The position numbers were made by a program, and so were the translations under genes. From BOG-908 sp964242595 (lineage in GTDB: Bacteria; Pseudomonadota; Alphaproteobacteria; Acetobacterales; Acetobacteraceae), in contig CAXTBC010000003.1 of NCBI GenBank assembly GCA_964242595.1, forward strand, positions 46,210 to 110,209: a stretch of DNA of 64,000 nt. The letters run 5' to 3'. The notes under the pieces are model-generated. The model did no database searches and was not told the origin of the DNA. It was given only the letters and a program-made list of their open reading frames with translations. Numbering within the stretch: the first letter of the stretch is position 1; each line of letters begins with the position of its first letter. Of this stretch, positions 1 through 7,646 are shown one piece after another.

Positions 1-447
1 GCCGCCGGAGAAGCCCACGTTCACGTTACGCTTGAGCATGTCGTCCGGCATCTGCAGGCGCTTGGCCTCGGCACGGGCCAGCTTGAGGAACTGCGCGGCG
101 TCCAGCTCCGCCTCGCCGCGTGCGCGGCGTATGGCGTTCAACGCCGTGCGCAGGAAGTTCGCGTTGCCCACGCCGGGCAGCTCCACCGGCGCCTGAAACG
201 CCAGGAACAGCCCGGCCTGCGCGCGCGCTTCGGGCTCCATCGCCAGCAGGTCCGCGCCGTCGAACGTCGCGGTGCCGCCCGTGACCGTGAAGTCCACGCG
301 GCCCGAGAGCACGTAGCTCAGCGTGGACTTGCCCGAACCGTTCGGCCCCATGATGGCATGCACCTCGCCGTCCGGCACCACCAGGTCGATGCCGCGCAGG
401 ATCGGCTTCTCGCCAATGCTGGCCTGCAGGTTTTTGATCTCTAGCAT
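1..447 (-). CDS. sufC: Fe-S cluster assembly ATPase SufC (partial, C-terminus outside window)
   Basis: ATPase subunit of the SufBCD scaffold, which builds iron-sulfur clusters in the cytoplasm. The reverse-strand translation starts MLEIKNLQAS and shows a Walker A motif GPNGSGKST at about residues 34-42. The window cuts the gene at residue 149, exactly in the ABC signature NVGFSGG, so the Walker B half is missing only because of the edge. SufC is normally about 250 residues. It follows sufB in the same direction, but about 210 bases and a family A repeat separate the two. Identification is firm. Confidence 0.95.
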   Translation of the reverse strand, partial: MLEIKNLQASIGEKPILRGIDLVVPDGEVHAIMGPNGSGKSTLSYVLSGRVDFTVTGGTATFDGADLLAMEPEARAQAGLFLAFQAPVELPGVGNANFLRTALNAIRRARGEAELDAAQFLKLARAEAKRLQMPDDMLKRNVNVGFSGG

Positions 448-500
448 GGTCTCAGTGTCCGTTCGAAAAATAGCTTAAGGCCGCAGACCAACCTGCATAG

Positions 501-640
501 AAAGCAGGGAAGGCCTTCTTTTTCGAGAAAAAGAAGCAAAAAACTTTTGTCCGGCTGTCGCGGTTCTATCCCGCAACGCGCGCTACGGGAGCAAAAGTTT
601 TTTGGTTCTTTTTTTCAAAAAAGAACTGCTTGCCTTGCCT
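501..640. repeat. Family A dispersed repeat, copy 1
   Basis: Full copy between sufB and sufC. The left arm is the hairpin CTTCTTTTTCGAGAAAAAGAAG followed by CAAAAAACTTTTG. The right arm mirrors it: CAAAAGTTTTTTG followed by a GTTCTT...AAGAAC hairpin. The GC-rich core reads CTGTCGCGGTTCTATCCCG. The outer parts of the two arms are imperfect inverted repeats of one another. Confidence 0.9.
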
Positions 641-660
641 GGGCCGTTCCGGATAGCCGC

Positions 661-2142
661 TCAACCCACCGAGCCTTCCAGGGACACGGCCAGCAACTTC
701 TGCGCTTCCACCGCGAACTCCATCGGCAGCTCCTTGAGCACCTCGCGGCAGAAGCCGTTGACGATCAGGCCCACCGCATCTTCCTCGGACAGCCCGCGCT
801 GGCGGCAGTAGAACAGCTGCTCCTCGGCGATCTTCGAGGTGGTGGCCTCGTGCTCCACCTTCGCACCCGGGTTGCGGCACTCGATGTAGGGCACAGTATG
901 GGCGCCGCACAAATCGCCAATGAGCAGGCTGTCGCACTGCGTGTGGTTCCGCGCGCCGGTAGCCTTGGGCAGGATGCGCACCAGCCCGCGATAGGTGTTG
1001 TTGCTGTGGCCTGCCGAGATGCCCTTCGAGACGATCGTGCTCGTGGTGTTCTTGCCGATGTGGATCATCTTGGTCCCGGTGTCGGCCTGCTGGTGGTTGT
1101 TGGTCAGCGCCACCGAGTAGAACTCGCCGGTGCTGCCCTCGCCCTGCAGCACGCAGGACGGATACTTCCAGGTGATAGCCGAACCGGTCTCCACCTGCGT
1201 CCAGCTGATCTTGCTGCGGGCGCCGCGGCACGCGCCACGCTTGGTGACGAAGTTGTAGATGCCGCCGCGGCCCTGCGCGTCGCCTGGATACCAGTTCTGC
1301 ACCGTGGAGTATTTGATCTTGGCGTCGTCCATCGCCACGAGTTCCACCACGGCTGCGTGGAGCTGGTTTTCGTCGCGCATCGGCGCGGTGCAGCCCTCCA
1401 GGTAGCTTACGCTGGCGCCGTCCTCGCACACGATCAGCGTGCGTTCGAACTGCCCGGTGTTCTTCGCATTGATGCGGAAATAGGTGCTCAGTTCCATCGG
1501 GCAGGTCACGCCCTTTGGGATGAAGACGAAGCTGCCGTCGGTGAACACGGCCGAGTTCAGGGCGGCGAAGTAGTTGTCGGTCGGCGGCACCACGCTGCCG
1601 AGATACTTGCGCACCAGCTCGGGGTGATCCTTCACCGCCTCGCTGATCGGGCAGAAGATCACGCCGGACTTGGCGAGCGTGCTGCGAAACGTGGTCGCCA
1701 CGGACACGCTGTCGAACACCGCGTCCACCGCCATGGGCGGACGCGCGTCGGCGCCTTCGACGCCCGCAAGGATGGCGCGCTCGCTGACCGGGATGCCCAG
1801 CTTCTCGTACATGCGCAGCAGCTCGGGATCCACCTCGTCGAGCGAGGCGGGGCCGGCCTTCTTCTTCGGCGCCGCGTAGTAGAACGCGTCCTGGTAGTCG
1901 ATCTTCGGAAAGTCGAGCAGCGCCCACACCGGCTCTTCCATGCTCTGCCAGGCAGAGAACGCGGCAAGGCGCCACTCGAGCAGCCACGCCGGCTCGCCCT
2001 TGCGCGCGCTGATCAGCCGGACGATGTCCGTGTTGAGCCCGCGCGGGGCGAAATCCATCTCGATATCGGTCTCGAAACCCCACTTGTAGCCGCTCTCGGC
2101 AACCAGGTTGACGGTATTGAGGGTCTCGGCAATAGCTGGCAT
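661..2142 (-). CDS. sufB: Fe-S cluster assembly protein SufB
   Basis: Scaffold subunit of the SUF iron-sulfur assembly machine, about 493 residues, the usual length. The family signatures are present, among them YKWGFETDIEMD near the N-terminus, NHTQCDSLLIG and the C-terminal PGAKVEHEATTSKI. The start is placed at ATG 2142 (MPAIAETLN) because CGAGGA lies just upstream and the rrf2 stop codon ends two bases before it. The longer in-frame ORF adds 14 residues that overlap the regulator gene and do not look like SufB. It is the second gene of the rrf2-sufB-sufC operon. Confidence 0.96.
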   Translation of the reverse strand: MPAIAETLNTVNLVAESGYKWGFETDIEMDFAPRGLNTDIVRLISARKGEPAWLLEWRLAAFSAWQSMEEPVWALLDFPKIDYQDAFYYAAPKKKAGPASLDEVDPELLRMYEKLGIPVSERAILAGVEGADARPPMAVDAVFDSVSVATTFRSTLAKSGVIFCPISEAVKDHPELVRKYLGSVVPPTDNYFAALNSAVFTDGSFVFIPKGVTCPMELSTYFRINAKNTGQFERTLIVCEDGASVSYLEGCTAPMRDENQLHAAVVELVAMDDAKIKYSTVQNWYPGDAQGRGGIYNFVTKRGACRGARSKISWTQVETGSAITWKYPSCVLQGEGSTGEFYSVALTNNHQQADTGTKMIHIGKNTTSTIVSKGISAGHSNNTYRGLVRILPKATGARNHTQCDSLLIGDLCGAHTVPYIECRNPGAKVEHEATTSKIAEEQLFYCRQRGLSEEDAVGLIVNGFCREVLKELPMEFAVEAQKLLAVSLEGSVG

Positions 2143-2143
2143 G

Positions 2144-2617
2144 TCAAATCCTCGAATCGGGTGCGGCAGGCGCGGACGCCGCATGTGGAGCCTGGCCAGG
2201 CACGCGGAAGGCGGGTGGCACCACCGCGTTCTCCATGTCGGCCAGCGTGATGGCGCCCAGCGCCGTGCGTATCGCCTGGTTCACCGGGTCCCACCGACCG
2301 CGCATCGGGCACAGGCACCCGCTCTCGCAGCCGCCGCCGTCCACGCAGGCGGTCAACGCTATAGGGCCGTCGATTGCGGCGATCACGTCGGACACCGGGA
2401 TGGCGGACAGCGCCCGGGCGAGCCGGTAGCCGCCGCGCGCACCTCGCTGCGAGGCGACGAGGCCGCTGGCCGCCATCGCCTTCAGCACCTTGGCCACCGT
2501 AGGCTCCGGCAGGCCGATGCCCGCTGCAATGCCGGGTGACGTCTGCACGCCATCCTGCTGAGCCAGGCGTACAAGCACGACGACGGCATAGTCAGTGAGC
2601 TTGGAAAGACGGAACAT
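2144..2617 (-). CDS. Rrf2-family regulator of the SUF system
   Basis: 157-residue winged-helix regulator beginning MFRLSKLTDYAVVVLVRLA, typical of the Rrf2/IscR family. The recognition helix region is PEPTVAKVLKAM. A cysteine cluster (CVDGGGCESGCLC, around residues 91-103) fits iron-sulfur ligation as in IscR-type sensors. The stop codon lies one base before the sufB ATG, so the two are translationally adjacent. Position and family suggest it controls the suf genes according to iron-sulfur demand; that role is inferred from known SUF-linked Rrf2 regulators. Confidence 0.9.
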   Translation of the reverse strand: MFRLSKLTDYAVVVLVRLAQQDGVQTSPGIAAGIGLPEPTVAKVLKAMAASGLVASQRGARGGYRLARALSAIPVSDVIAAIDGPIALTACVDGGGCESGCLCPMRGRWDPVNQAIRTALGAITLADMENAVVPPAFRVPGQAPHAASAPAAPDSRI

Positions 2618-2795
2618 GGGCTGCCCTGATTATCGGACCTACAAGGTCCTGATTAGCTGCAAATGCGACCCCGGTGCCTGTCAGTCAAGGGGCGGCGCAC
2701 GCGCGGGCATGGGCAGCCCGCCTGCAAAAACCTTGATCACGGCAACGGTCGTGCGTCGGGCGCGTTCGTCCCTGCGATCCAACAAGAGGAACATC

Positions 2796-3038
2796 ATGTC
2801 CGTAAGATCGCTGGTTCTGGCCGCATGCGTGCTCGCCGCCCCGTTCTCGGCCTCAGCGGCTGGCTGCGTATCCGGTGCCGCCGTCGGCGGCGTAGCCGGG
2901 CATGTCGCCGGGCACCACGCTTTAGCGGGCGCCGCGGTGGGTTGCGCAGTAGGGCACCACAAAGCGCACGAGGACGCGAAGAGAGCGCAGGCTGCTCAAG
3001 CCGCCCAACCCGCACCGGCCGCGACGCCGCCCAGGTAG
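2796..3038 (+). CDS. Small secreted glycine-zipper-like protein
   Basis: 80-residue protein with an N-terminal signal peptide (MSVRSLVLAACVLAAPFSASAA). It continues into a Gly/Ala/His-rich stretch with G-x3-G spacing (GAAVGGVAGHVAGHHALAG), resembling glycine-zipper domains, and ends in an Ala/Pro-rich tail. The start is ATG 2796 with AAGAGGA six bases upstream; the longer in-frame ORF from 2595 would run antisense over the rrf2 promoter. Function unknown; probably periplasmic or envelope associated. Confidence 0.7.
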   Translation: MSVRSLVLAACVLAAPFSASAAGCVSGAAVGGVAGHVAGHHALAGAAVGCAVGHHKAHEDAKRAQAAQAAQPAPAATPPR

Positions 3039-3062
3039 GCCGGCACTTCGCCAGCAGCCAAC

Positions 3063-3467
3063 CTACTTCGCTGCGAACAGCTCCGCCGCGCGCGCCTGGA
3101 CCCGAGCCTGGTAGGACCGGTTCAGCAGCGCCGTGTGGCTGTGGTAATCGCCGATAGCCAGCATCAGGTCACCCCGCCGGGCGCGGCGATACTCCCATAG
3201 GATAGCGCCGGCAATGCGTATGGAGAAGCAGCCGTCTTCGGTCAGTCTCGCGCGCACCTCGGCAGGCGGCAGGCCCAGCGCGCGGGCCACCACGGGTATC
3301 CACAGCGTGTTGACCTGCATCAGGCCCAGATCGGCCGAGGCGTCCGTGTTGGCGTGGACGGCACCCGGCCAGCCACCTTCCACCGCCTGGATGGAGGGCA
3401 GCACCCGCGGCGGGAACCCCCCGATCTGAGCGGCAGCAAGCATGCAGGCGAGGAATGGCACGGCCAT
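3063..3467 (-). CDS. Lytic transglycosylase (SLT/VirB1-like)
   Basis: 134-residue small transglycosylase with a short hydrophobic N-terminus (MAVPFLACMLAAAQ). The core SQ-AVEGGWPG...ADLGLMQVNTLWIP matches the soluble-lytic-transglycosylase pattern: a catalytic Glu (in VEGG) followed by the GLMQVN box, then the AGAILWEY helix. Such enzymes cut peptidoglycan and often serve secretion or pilus systems. The convergent neighbour at 2796 and the GspG-like gene at 3636 are near, but no secretion operon is seen, so the partner is unknown. Confidence 0.8.
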   Translation of the reverse strand: MAVPFLACMLAAAQIGGFPPRVLPSIQAVEGGWPGAVHANTDASADLGLMQVNTLWIPVVARALGLPPAEVRARLTEDGCFSIRIAGAILWEYRRARRGDLMLAIGDYHSHTALLNRSYQARVQARAAELFAAK

Positions 3468-3635
3468 GTCCGCGCAATGCCAGTTTTATCTCCGGATGTG
3501 AAGCGACTTGGCGGCTACGTGCGAGCGCCTGCAGCGCTGCGGGTGACGAGAGCTTCACGCGACGCCGCTTGCGGGTGGCCGGGCCAGGACGCATTAGAGA
3601 CACCACCTAGACGCCTGCCAACCAGGAGCAGCCCC

Positions 3636-4070
3636 GTGACGAAGCCGGACTCCGAGCCCAAAGACGCCGGCTTCACGTTGCTGGAATTGCTCGTGGTGAT
3701 CGCCATCCTCGGCCTGCTGGTCGCCTTCGTGGCGCCGGCCGCCTTGCGTCAGCTGGGCGGCGCGAAGGCCTCCGTCGCCCGCCAGCAGGTGGAGCGCCTG
3801 GGCTCCGTGCTGGACCTCTACAAGCTGGACGTCGGCAGCTACCCGACAACGGAGCAGGGCATCACCTCGCTCGTCTCCAAGCCGTCGGACGTGGAGAACT
3901 GGAACGGTCCCTACCTGAAGGGCGACCAGCAGCCCAAGGACCCGTGGAACCATCCGTGGATCTACCGCGAGCCGTCCACGCGCTCCGGACACGACTACGA
4001 CCTGTGTTCGGCGGGGCCAAGCGGAAAGGGGACGGAGCCGGGCGAGGGGGATGCGGTCTGCAATCCGTAA
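3636..4070 (+). CDS. Type II secretion major pseudopilin, GspG-like (orphan)
   Basis: 144-residue type IV pilin-like protein. The prepilin cleavage motif is DAG-FTLLELLVVIAILGLL, with Glu at +5 of the mature protein and a hydrophobic helix. The GspG-specific C-terminal region follows (YKLDVGSYPTTEQG, WNGPYLKG, DPWNHPWIYREP). Start GTG 3636 is chosen because CCAGGAGCA lies just upstream; the longer ORF runs into the divergent transglycosylase. GspG normally sits among gspC-gspM genes, none of which are here, so this is an orphan or a subunit supplied to a system encoded elsewhere. Confidence 0.85.
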   Translation: MTKPDSEPKDAGFTLLELLVVIAILGLLVAFVAPAALRQLGGAKASVARQQVERLGSVLDLYKLDVGSYPTTEQGITSLVSKPSDVENWNGPYLKGDQQPKDPWNHPWIYREPSTRSGHDYDLCSAGPSGKGTEPGEGDAVCNP

Positions 4071-4398
4071 GGAAGAAAACTTTCGATCGTCCAGCGTACC
4101 TCGTTGGAGGTTCGCGAGAACACTGATAAAGGTCTTTTGCTTCCTTCTCGGAAAAGAAAGCCTTTCTACTTATAAAGGCCGGTCCAATATCATTCTACGA
4201 TTCTACAGAGCTTCACTGTATCAGGCGGACTGAGTCTCATTGCGGAAAGTCAGGGGTAGACGACTCAAGCATTCCCAATCCTTGCCAATCGCAAGCATCG
4301 GTTGAGCCAATCGAAGGTCTTCGTTTCGGCAGAATCGAGAAGCCCTCCGATGCGTTGATCGTTTGATGTACCCACGTTGACGTGCGGAACCGCCGGCA
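4071..4398. other. Gene-free stretch with decayed family A sequence
   Basis: About 330 bases between the gspG-like stop and the GGT-like stop. The first 100 bases contain a decayed family A repeat, with the better arm at 4124-4172. The rest is less GC-rich than its surroundings and shows no convincing ORF. The minus-strand ORF over 4221-4646 mostly lies antisense to the GGT-like gene and looks like a shadow. Confidence 0.5.
4124..4172. repeat. Family A dispersed repeat, partial decayed arm
   Basis: Only one arm is clear: AAGGTCTTTTGCTTCC followed by a TTCTC-GGAAAAGAA hairpin and AAGCCTTTCTAC. It matches the C-type arm of the family with several substitutions. Confidence 0.6.
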
Positions 4399-5862
4399 TC
4401 AACTCCCGCCCGCAGACAACCCGGCATTGCGCGCGTCAGAGTAGAAACGGCAGCTCGAATCGCTGCCAGGCATGTATTGCGCGCACCCGATAGCGTTGGC
4501 CCGCCCGGGGTCGGGCACCGGAACACGCGGCGGCAGGTCGCCCACGATCGCCTGGCCCAGCGCAACGGCGCCGGCCACCGCGGCCGCGTTCTGGCCGGAC
4601 GACGCGGCCGTCGCCCGGAACGCGTCACGCGCGCTGTTCCAGACAATCGCCGCCGTCAACAACGCCGCAGGCTTCACTGCCGGCGAGGCGCCCAGCAGGA
4701 TGCCCATGCCCGGCGCTGTCCGTCCCGTGCCGAACAGGTTCTCCATAGTGATCGCACACGCCACCGCGCCGCCCCGCCGGTCGATCACGGTGAAGCTGGT
4801 GGACGCGGGCAAAGCCGGCAGCGCTCCGGTGGTCACCGAGTTCTGCAGCAGCGCCAGCGGGTCCCGCCCCGCGGCACCTGACCGCCAGGTGGCCACCGTG
4901 CCGATCGAGACGTCGACCATCGCCTGAGAGACGGTGCCGGTGTGCACGTAGTTCAGGAACGCGGCCGCCGCACCCAGCCCGCCATCGGCCGGCGGCGGCA
5001 AAAAGGCTGCCTGGTCGTCGCCGGCCTTCACCACGATGGGGTTGGCCAGCGTGGGCGCGTTGTGGCGCAGGTCGCCCAGCGCCACTGGGCCGCCCGCCAG
5101 CCGGCTCGCCTCGGCGAAGCGCTGCGCCATCAGGCCCTGGTAGAGGTCGCCGACACCCACCGTGGCGAGCTGGTTCAGCGTGGCGCCCAAATCGGTCTGC
5201 ACCAGCCTGGCGCCTTCGCCCAACGGCGTGCCGCCGGGGGCGAACACCGCTGCCGTCGCAGGATCCCCCAGCAGCGGCCCCTGCACCTGGGCCAAGTCGC
5301 GCGCCAGCGCCCTGGTGATGGAGAGGCCACCCTGTGCCGCCTGCCGGGCAGGCGCCACCAACTGGCCGAACGGACGCGAGCCGTACTGTGCAGCCAGCAG
5401 GTAGAGCCCGCGCGCCATCATCGGCACCGCCGCCGGCCGGTCGCCGGCGTTCACCGCGGGCGACCGCGGTGTGAACATGATGGCCTGCGGTATGCCGTGG
5501 CCTGGCGCCCCGGCGCCGGGCTGGTAGGCCAGGCAGGCGCCGCCCGCTCCCAGCGAGGCGCGCGAGGGCAGCGTCGCCGTCAGCATGAAGCCCAGCGTCA
5601 CCGCCGCGTCGGCCGCGTTGCCGCCGGTGGCCAGCACCTCGCGCGCCGCCAGCGCAGCCAGCGGCTCGTCGGCTGCCACGCCGCCGATGAACCCCTTCAG
5701 GTGCTCGCCCGGGTCCAGCGGCCCGCCGAGGATGCTCTTGCTGACCGAGTGAACCGTGGTGTGCACTGTCTCGCACCCGCCGCTGGCCAGCGAGAGGCCG
5801 ATAGCCACAACCAGTCCTTGCCGTGTCCGGCCGCCCACGCCTGTGCTCACCGGTAAAACCAC
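4399..5862 (-). CDS. Gamma-glutamyltransferase-like lipoprotein, probably catalytically divergent
   Basis: 487-residue GGT/Ntn-hydrolase-like protein, shorter than ordinary GGT (about 580). The N-terminus is hydrophobic and ends in SGGC, a weak lipobox. The family segment LATGGNAADAAV...SLGAGG is clear, as is the processing-site region PASTSFTVIDRRGGAVA...FGTG. In that region the nucleophile Thr of GGT aligns with Ser354. The downstream NNxMDDF and PLSSM substrate-binding motifs are replaced by GASPAV and PAALLTAA. It may still self-cleave or be a structural relative. The start is a GTG and is uncertain. Confidence 0.7.
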   Translation of the reverse strand: MVLPVSTGVGGRTRQGLVVAIGLSLASGGCETVHTTVHSVSKSILGGPLDPGEHLKGFIGGVAADEPLAALAAREVLATGGNAADAAVTLGFMLTATLPSRASLGAGGACLAYQPGAGAPGHGIPQAIMFTPRSPAVNAGDRPAAVPMMARGLYLLAAQYGSRPFGQLVAPARQAAQGGLSITRALARDLAQVQGPLLGDPATAAVFAPGGTPLGEGARLVQTDLGATLNQLATVGVGDLYQGLMAQRFAEASRLAGGPVALGDLRHNAPTLANPIVVKAGDDQAAFLPPPADGGLGAAAAFLNYVHTGTVSQAMVDVSIGTVATWRSGAAGRDPLALLQNSVTTGALPALPASTSFTVIDRRGGAVACAITMENLFGTGRTAPGMGILLGASPAVKPAALLTAAIVWNSARDAFRATAASSGQNAAAVAGAVALGQAIVGDLPPRVPVPDPGRANAIGCAQYMPGSDSSCRFYSDARNAGLSAGGS

Positions 5863-6016
5863 TCCGCCCCGAACAAGGGTGGTGCAATAACCGCGATGCC
5901 GCAGCGGGGCAATCGCACCATTCGCCGGCGCTGGCCTGCGTCCCGGCCCTCAGCTACGGTGCCGGCATCTGCCGCGCCGGCGCGGCCCGGCGTCGGTCAC
6001 CTCCTGGAACAACGTC

Positions 6017-6301
6017 ATGATCGGCCTGATCACCCAGTTCATCGTGGCTTCGGACCGGCGGGACGAACTGGCCGGCATCCTTGCCGCCGCCAGCAAAGCC
6101 ATGCCGGGCTGCCTCAGCTACGTCGTCGCCACGGACGACGCGCACGAGGACTCGCTCTGGGTCACCGAGGTTTGGACCGACAGGGCAAGCCACGCCGCGT
6201 CGCTCAAATTGACCGCTGTCCAGAAGGCGATGGCGGCCGGCCGGCCGCTCATCAGCGGCATCGGCGCCAGGATCGCCACCCACCCGGTGGCCGACGTCTG
6301 A
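6017..6301 (+). CDS. Antibiotic biosynthesis monooxygenase (ABM) domain protein
   Basis: 94-residue protein of the dimeric alpha/beta barrel ABM fold, often annotated as putative quinol monooxygenase. The pattern MIGLITQFIVASDRRDELAGIL, then MPGCLSYVVATD, then the conserved VTEVWTDRASHAASL strand-helix is characteristic. Likely a cytoplasmic oxygenase or heme/quinol-handling protein; the substrate cannot be told. The ATG start at 6017 begins the domain directly. Confidence 0.8.
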   Translation: MIGLITQFIVASDRRDELAGILAAASKAMPGCLSYVVATDDAHEDSLWVTEVWTDRASHAASLKLTAVQKAMAAGRPLISGIGARIATHPVADV

Positions 6302-6381
6302 AACCCCTCTCTCAGCCCGCCTCGCCAGCCTGCCACCGCGGTGCTATCCCGCCGCTTCCATTGCACACAGGGCCGCCCGCC

Positions 6382-7116
6382 ATGCGCCACACCCTCCTGC
6401 TCGCCACCGCCCTGCTCGCCACCACCCCGGCCCTCGCCGCCGAGCCCGCCTTCACCGCGGACCAGCGCGCCCAGATTGTCCAGGTCGTGCGCGAGGCGCT
6501 GAAGTCAGACCCCTCTATCCTGCGCGACGCCGTCGTCGCGCTACGCGCCGACTCGGAGGCGCACGAGAAAGCCGACACCACCTCCCGCATCGCCGCTAAC
6601 GCCGCCGTGCTCACCGCCAGCCCGGCCGACCCCGTGGCCGGCAACCCGCATGGCGACGTGACGCTGGTGGAGTTCTACGACCCGCGCTGCCAGTACTGCC
6701 GCCGCATGCTGCCAGACATCGACACGCTGCTGAAGTCGGACCCCGGCATCCGCGTCGTCTACAAGGCCATCCCGGTGCTGGGCCCGGCCAGCGTAATGGA
6801 ATCCCGCGCCATCCTGGCGGCAGGGCGCCAGGATGGCGCGCTGAAGATGCAGGCGGCCCTCATGCGCAACCCCGCCCAGCCGGACGACGCGATGATCCGC
6901 GACACGGCGCGCAGCCTGGGGCTCGACCCTGCGCGCCTGACCGCCGACATGAAGAGCCCGGCCGTCAGCCAGCAGATCGACGCCAACCTGGCGCTCGCGC
7001 AGCAGATGAAGGTGGAAGGCACGCCCGTGTGGATCATCGGCGGGGATTTCATCCCCGGCGCGGTGAGCCAGGGGGCGCTGGAGGAGGCTATCGCTGCGGC
7101 TCGGCATAAGGGGTAA
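6382..7116 (+). CDS. DsbA-family thiol:disulfide oxidoreductase (ScsC/Com1-like)
   Basis: 244-residue periplasmic thioredoxin-fold protein. A signal peptide (MRHTLLLATALLATTPALA) precedes an N-terminal helical region resembling ScsC oligomerisation domains. The thioredoxin core EFYDPRCQYCRRMLPD carries the CxxC active site (CQYC), and the cis-proline region is KVEGTPVWIIGG. It should oxidise or isomerise disulfides in the periplasm. ATG 6382 is chosen because the signal peptide starts there; upstream in-frame residues overlap the ABM gene. A DsbB-type partner is encoded at 13211-13720. Confidence 0.88.
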   Translation: MRHTLLLATALLATTPALAAEPAFTADQRAQIVQVVREALKSDPSILRDAVVALRADSEAHEKADTTSRIAANAAVLTASPADPVAGNPHGDVTLVEFYDPRCQYCRRMLPDIDTLLKSDPGIRVVYKAIPVLGPASVMESRAILAAGRQDGALKMQAALMRNPAQPDDAMIRDTARSLGLDPARLTADMKSPAVSQQIDANLALAQQMKVEGTPVWIIGGDFIPGAVSQGALEEAIAAARHKG

Positions 7117-7120
7117 GGCA

Positions 7121-7175
7121 GCAAGAAAGGCCCTCTTTTTCGAGAAAAAGAAGCAAAAAGCTTTTGTCTGTTGGG
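7121..7175. repeat. Family A dispersed repeat, single arm
   Basis: One C-type arm only: AAGGCCCTCTTTTTCGAGAA... hairpin, then GCAAAAAGCTTTTG and the start of a core (TCTGTTGGGC). It begins four bases after the stop of the DsbA-like gene. Confidence 0.8.
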
Positions 7176-7202
7176 CTCGCCTCGCCTGCCGACTTGCGGC
7201 CT

Positions 7203-7646
7203 CTAGTGGACGTTGACGCTGACGGTTTTGATTGCCGCGCTTGGGTCCAGGCGTACCGCCTGTTCCACCTGCCCGGGCTCGGCGCCGTCGTCCACGATCG
7301 CCTGCGCCACCTCGTGGCCGGAAGCCGCAGCCTGCTCCGGCGAGTCGCTGGCGGGCACCAGGCTCGTCACGGTGAACAGCACGTCGCGCTTGCGGGCCAG
7401 CGCGCGGGTCACCACGGCGGCCAGCTTATCGCGATAGGCCGGCTCGGGCGTGGTGTAGCGGATGGTCACCAGGGCGGGCGGCGGCGGCGGCGCGGGGCGC
7501 GCCGCACGCGGCGGGGGCGGTTGGCCTGCCCTCGCGTCGAAGTCGCGCTGGTCCACCAGGTGGCAGCCGGACAGTGCCAGGGCGGCCAGCAGCCCGGCAG
7601 CAGCGCGGCGACAGTAGACAGGAACGTGGATGGGGCGGGCTGACAT
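7203..7646 (-). CDS. Small lipoprotein of unknown function
   Basis: 147-residue protein with an N-terminal signal ending in LAALALSGC, a good lipobox. A Pro/Ala-rich linker follows, then a compact domain (ALVTIRYTTPEP...AIKTVSVNVH). I do not recognise the family. The start is placed at ATG 7646 (MSARPIHV), which gives a normal-length lipoprotein signal; the 13-residue longer version is possible. It is divergent from the transketolase-like gene, and the two start codons nearly overlap. Confidence 0.72.
   Translation of the reverse strand: MSARPIHVPVYCRRAAAGLLAALALSGCHLVDQRDFDARAGQPPPPRAARPAPPPPPALVTIRYTTPEPAYRDKLAAVVTRALARKRDVLFTVTSLVPASDSPEQAAASGHEVAQAIVDDGAEPGQVEQAVRLDPSAAIKTVSVNVH

Noticed and set aside
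661..2184. SufB start at 2184 adding MRRPRLPHPIRGFD
   Set aside because: The added residues overlap the rrf2 gene, and a good ribosome site precedes ATG 2142.
6382..7116. The DsbA-like gene as a cytochrome-maturation CcmG-type protein
   Set aside because: The CxxC context and C-terminal half match DsbA/ScsC-type proteins, and no ccm genes are near.
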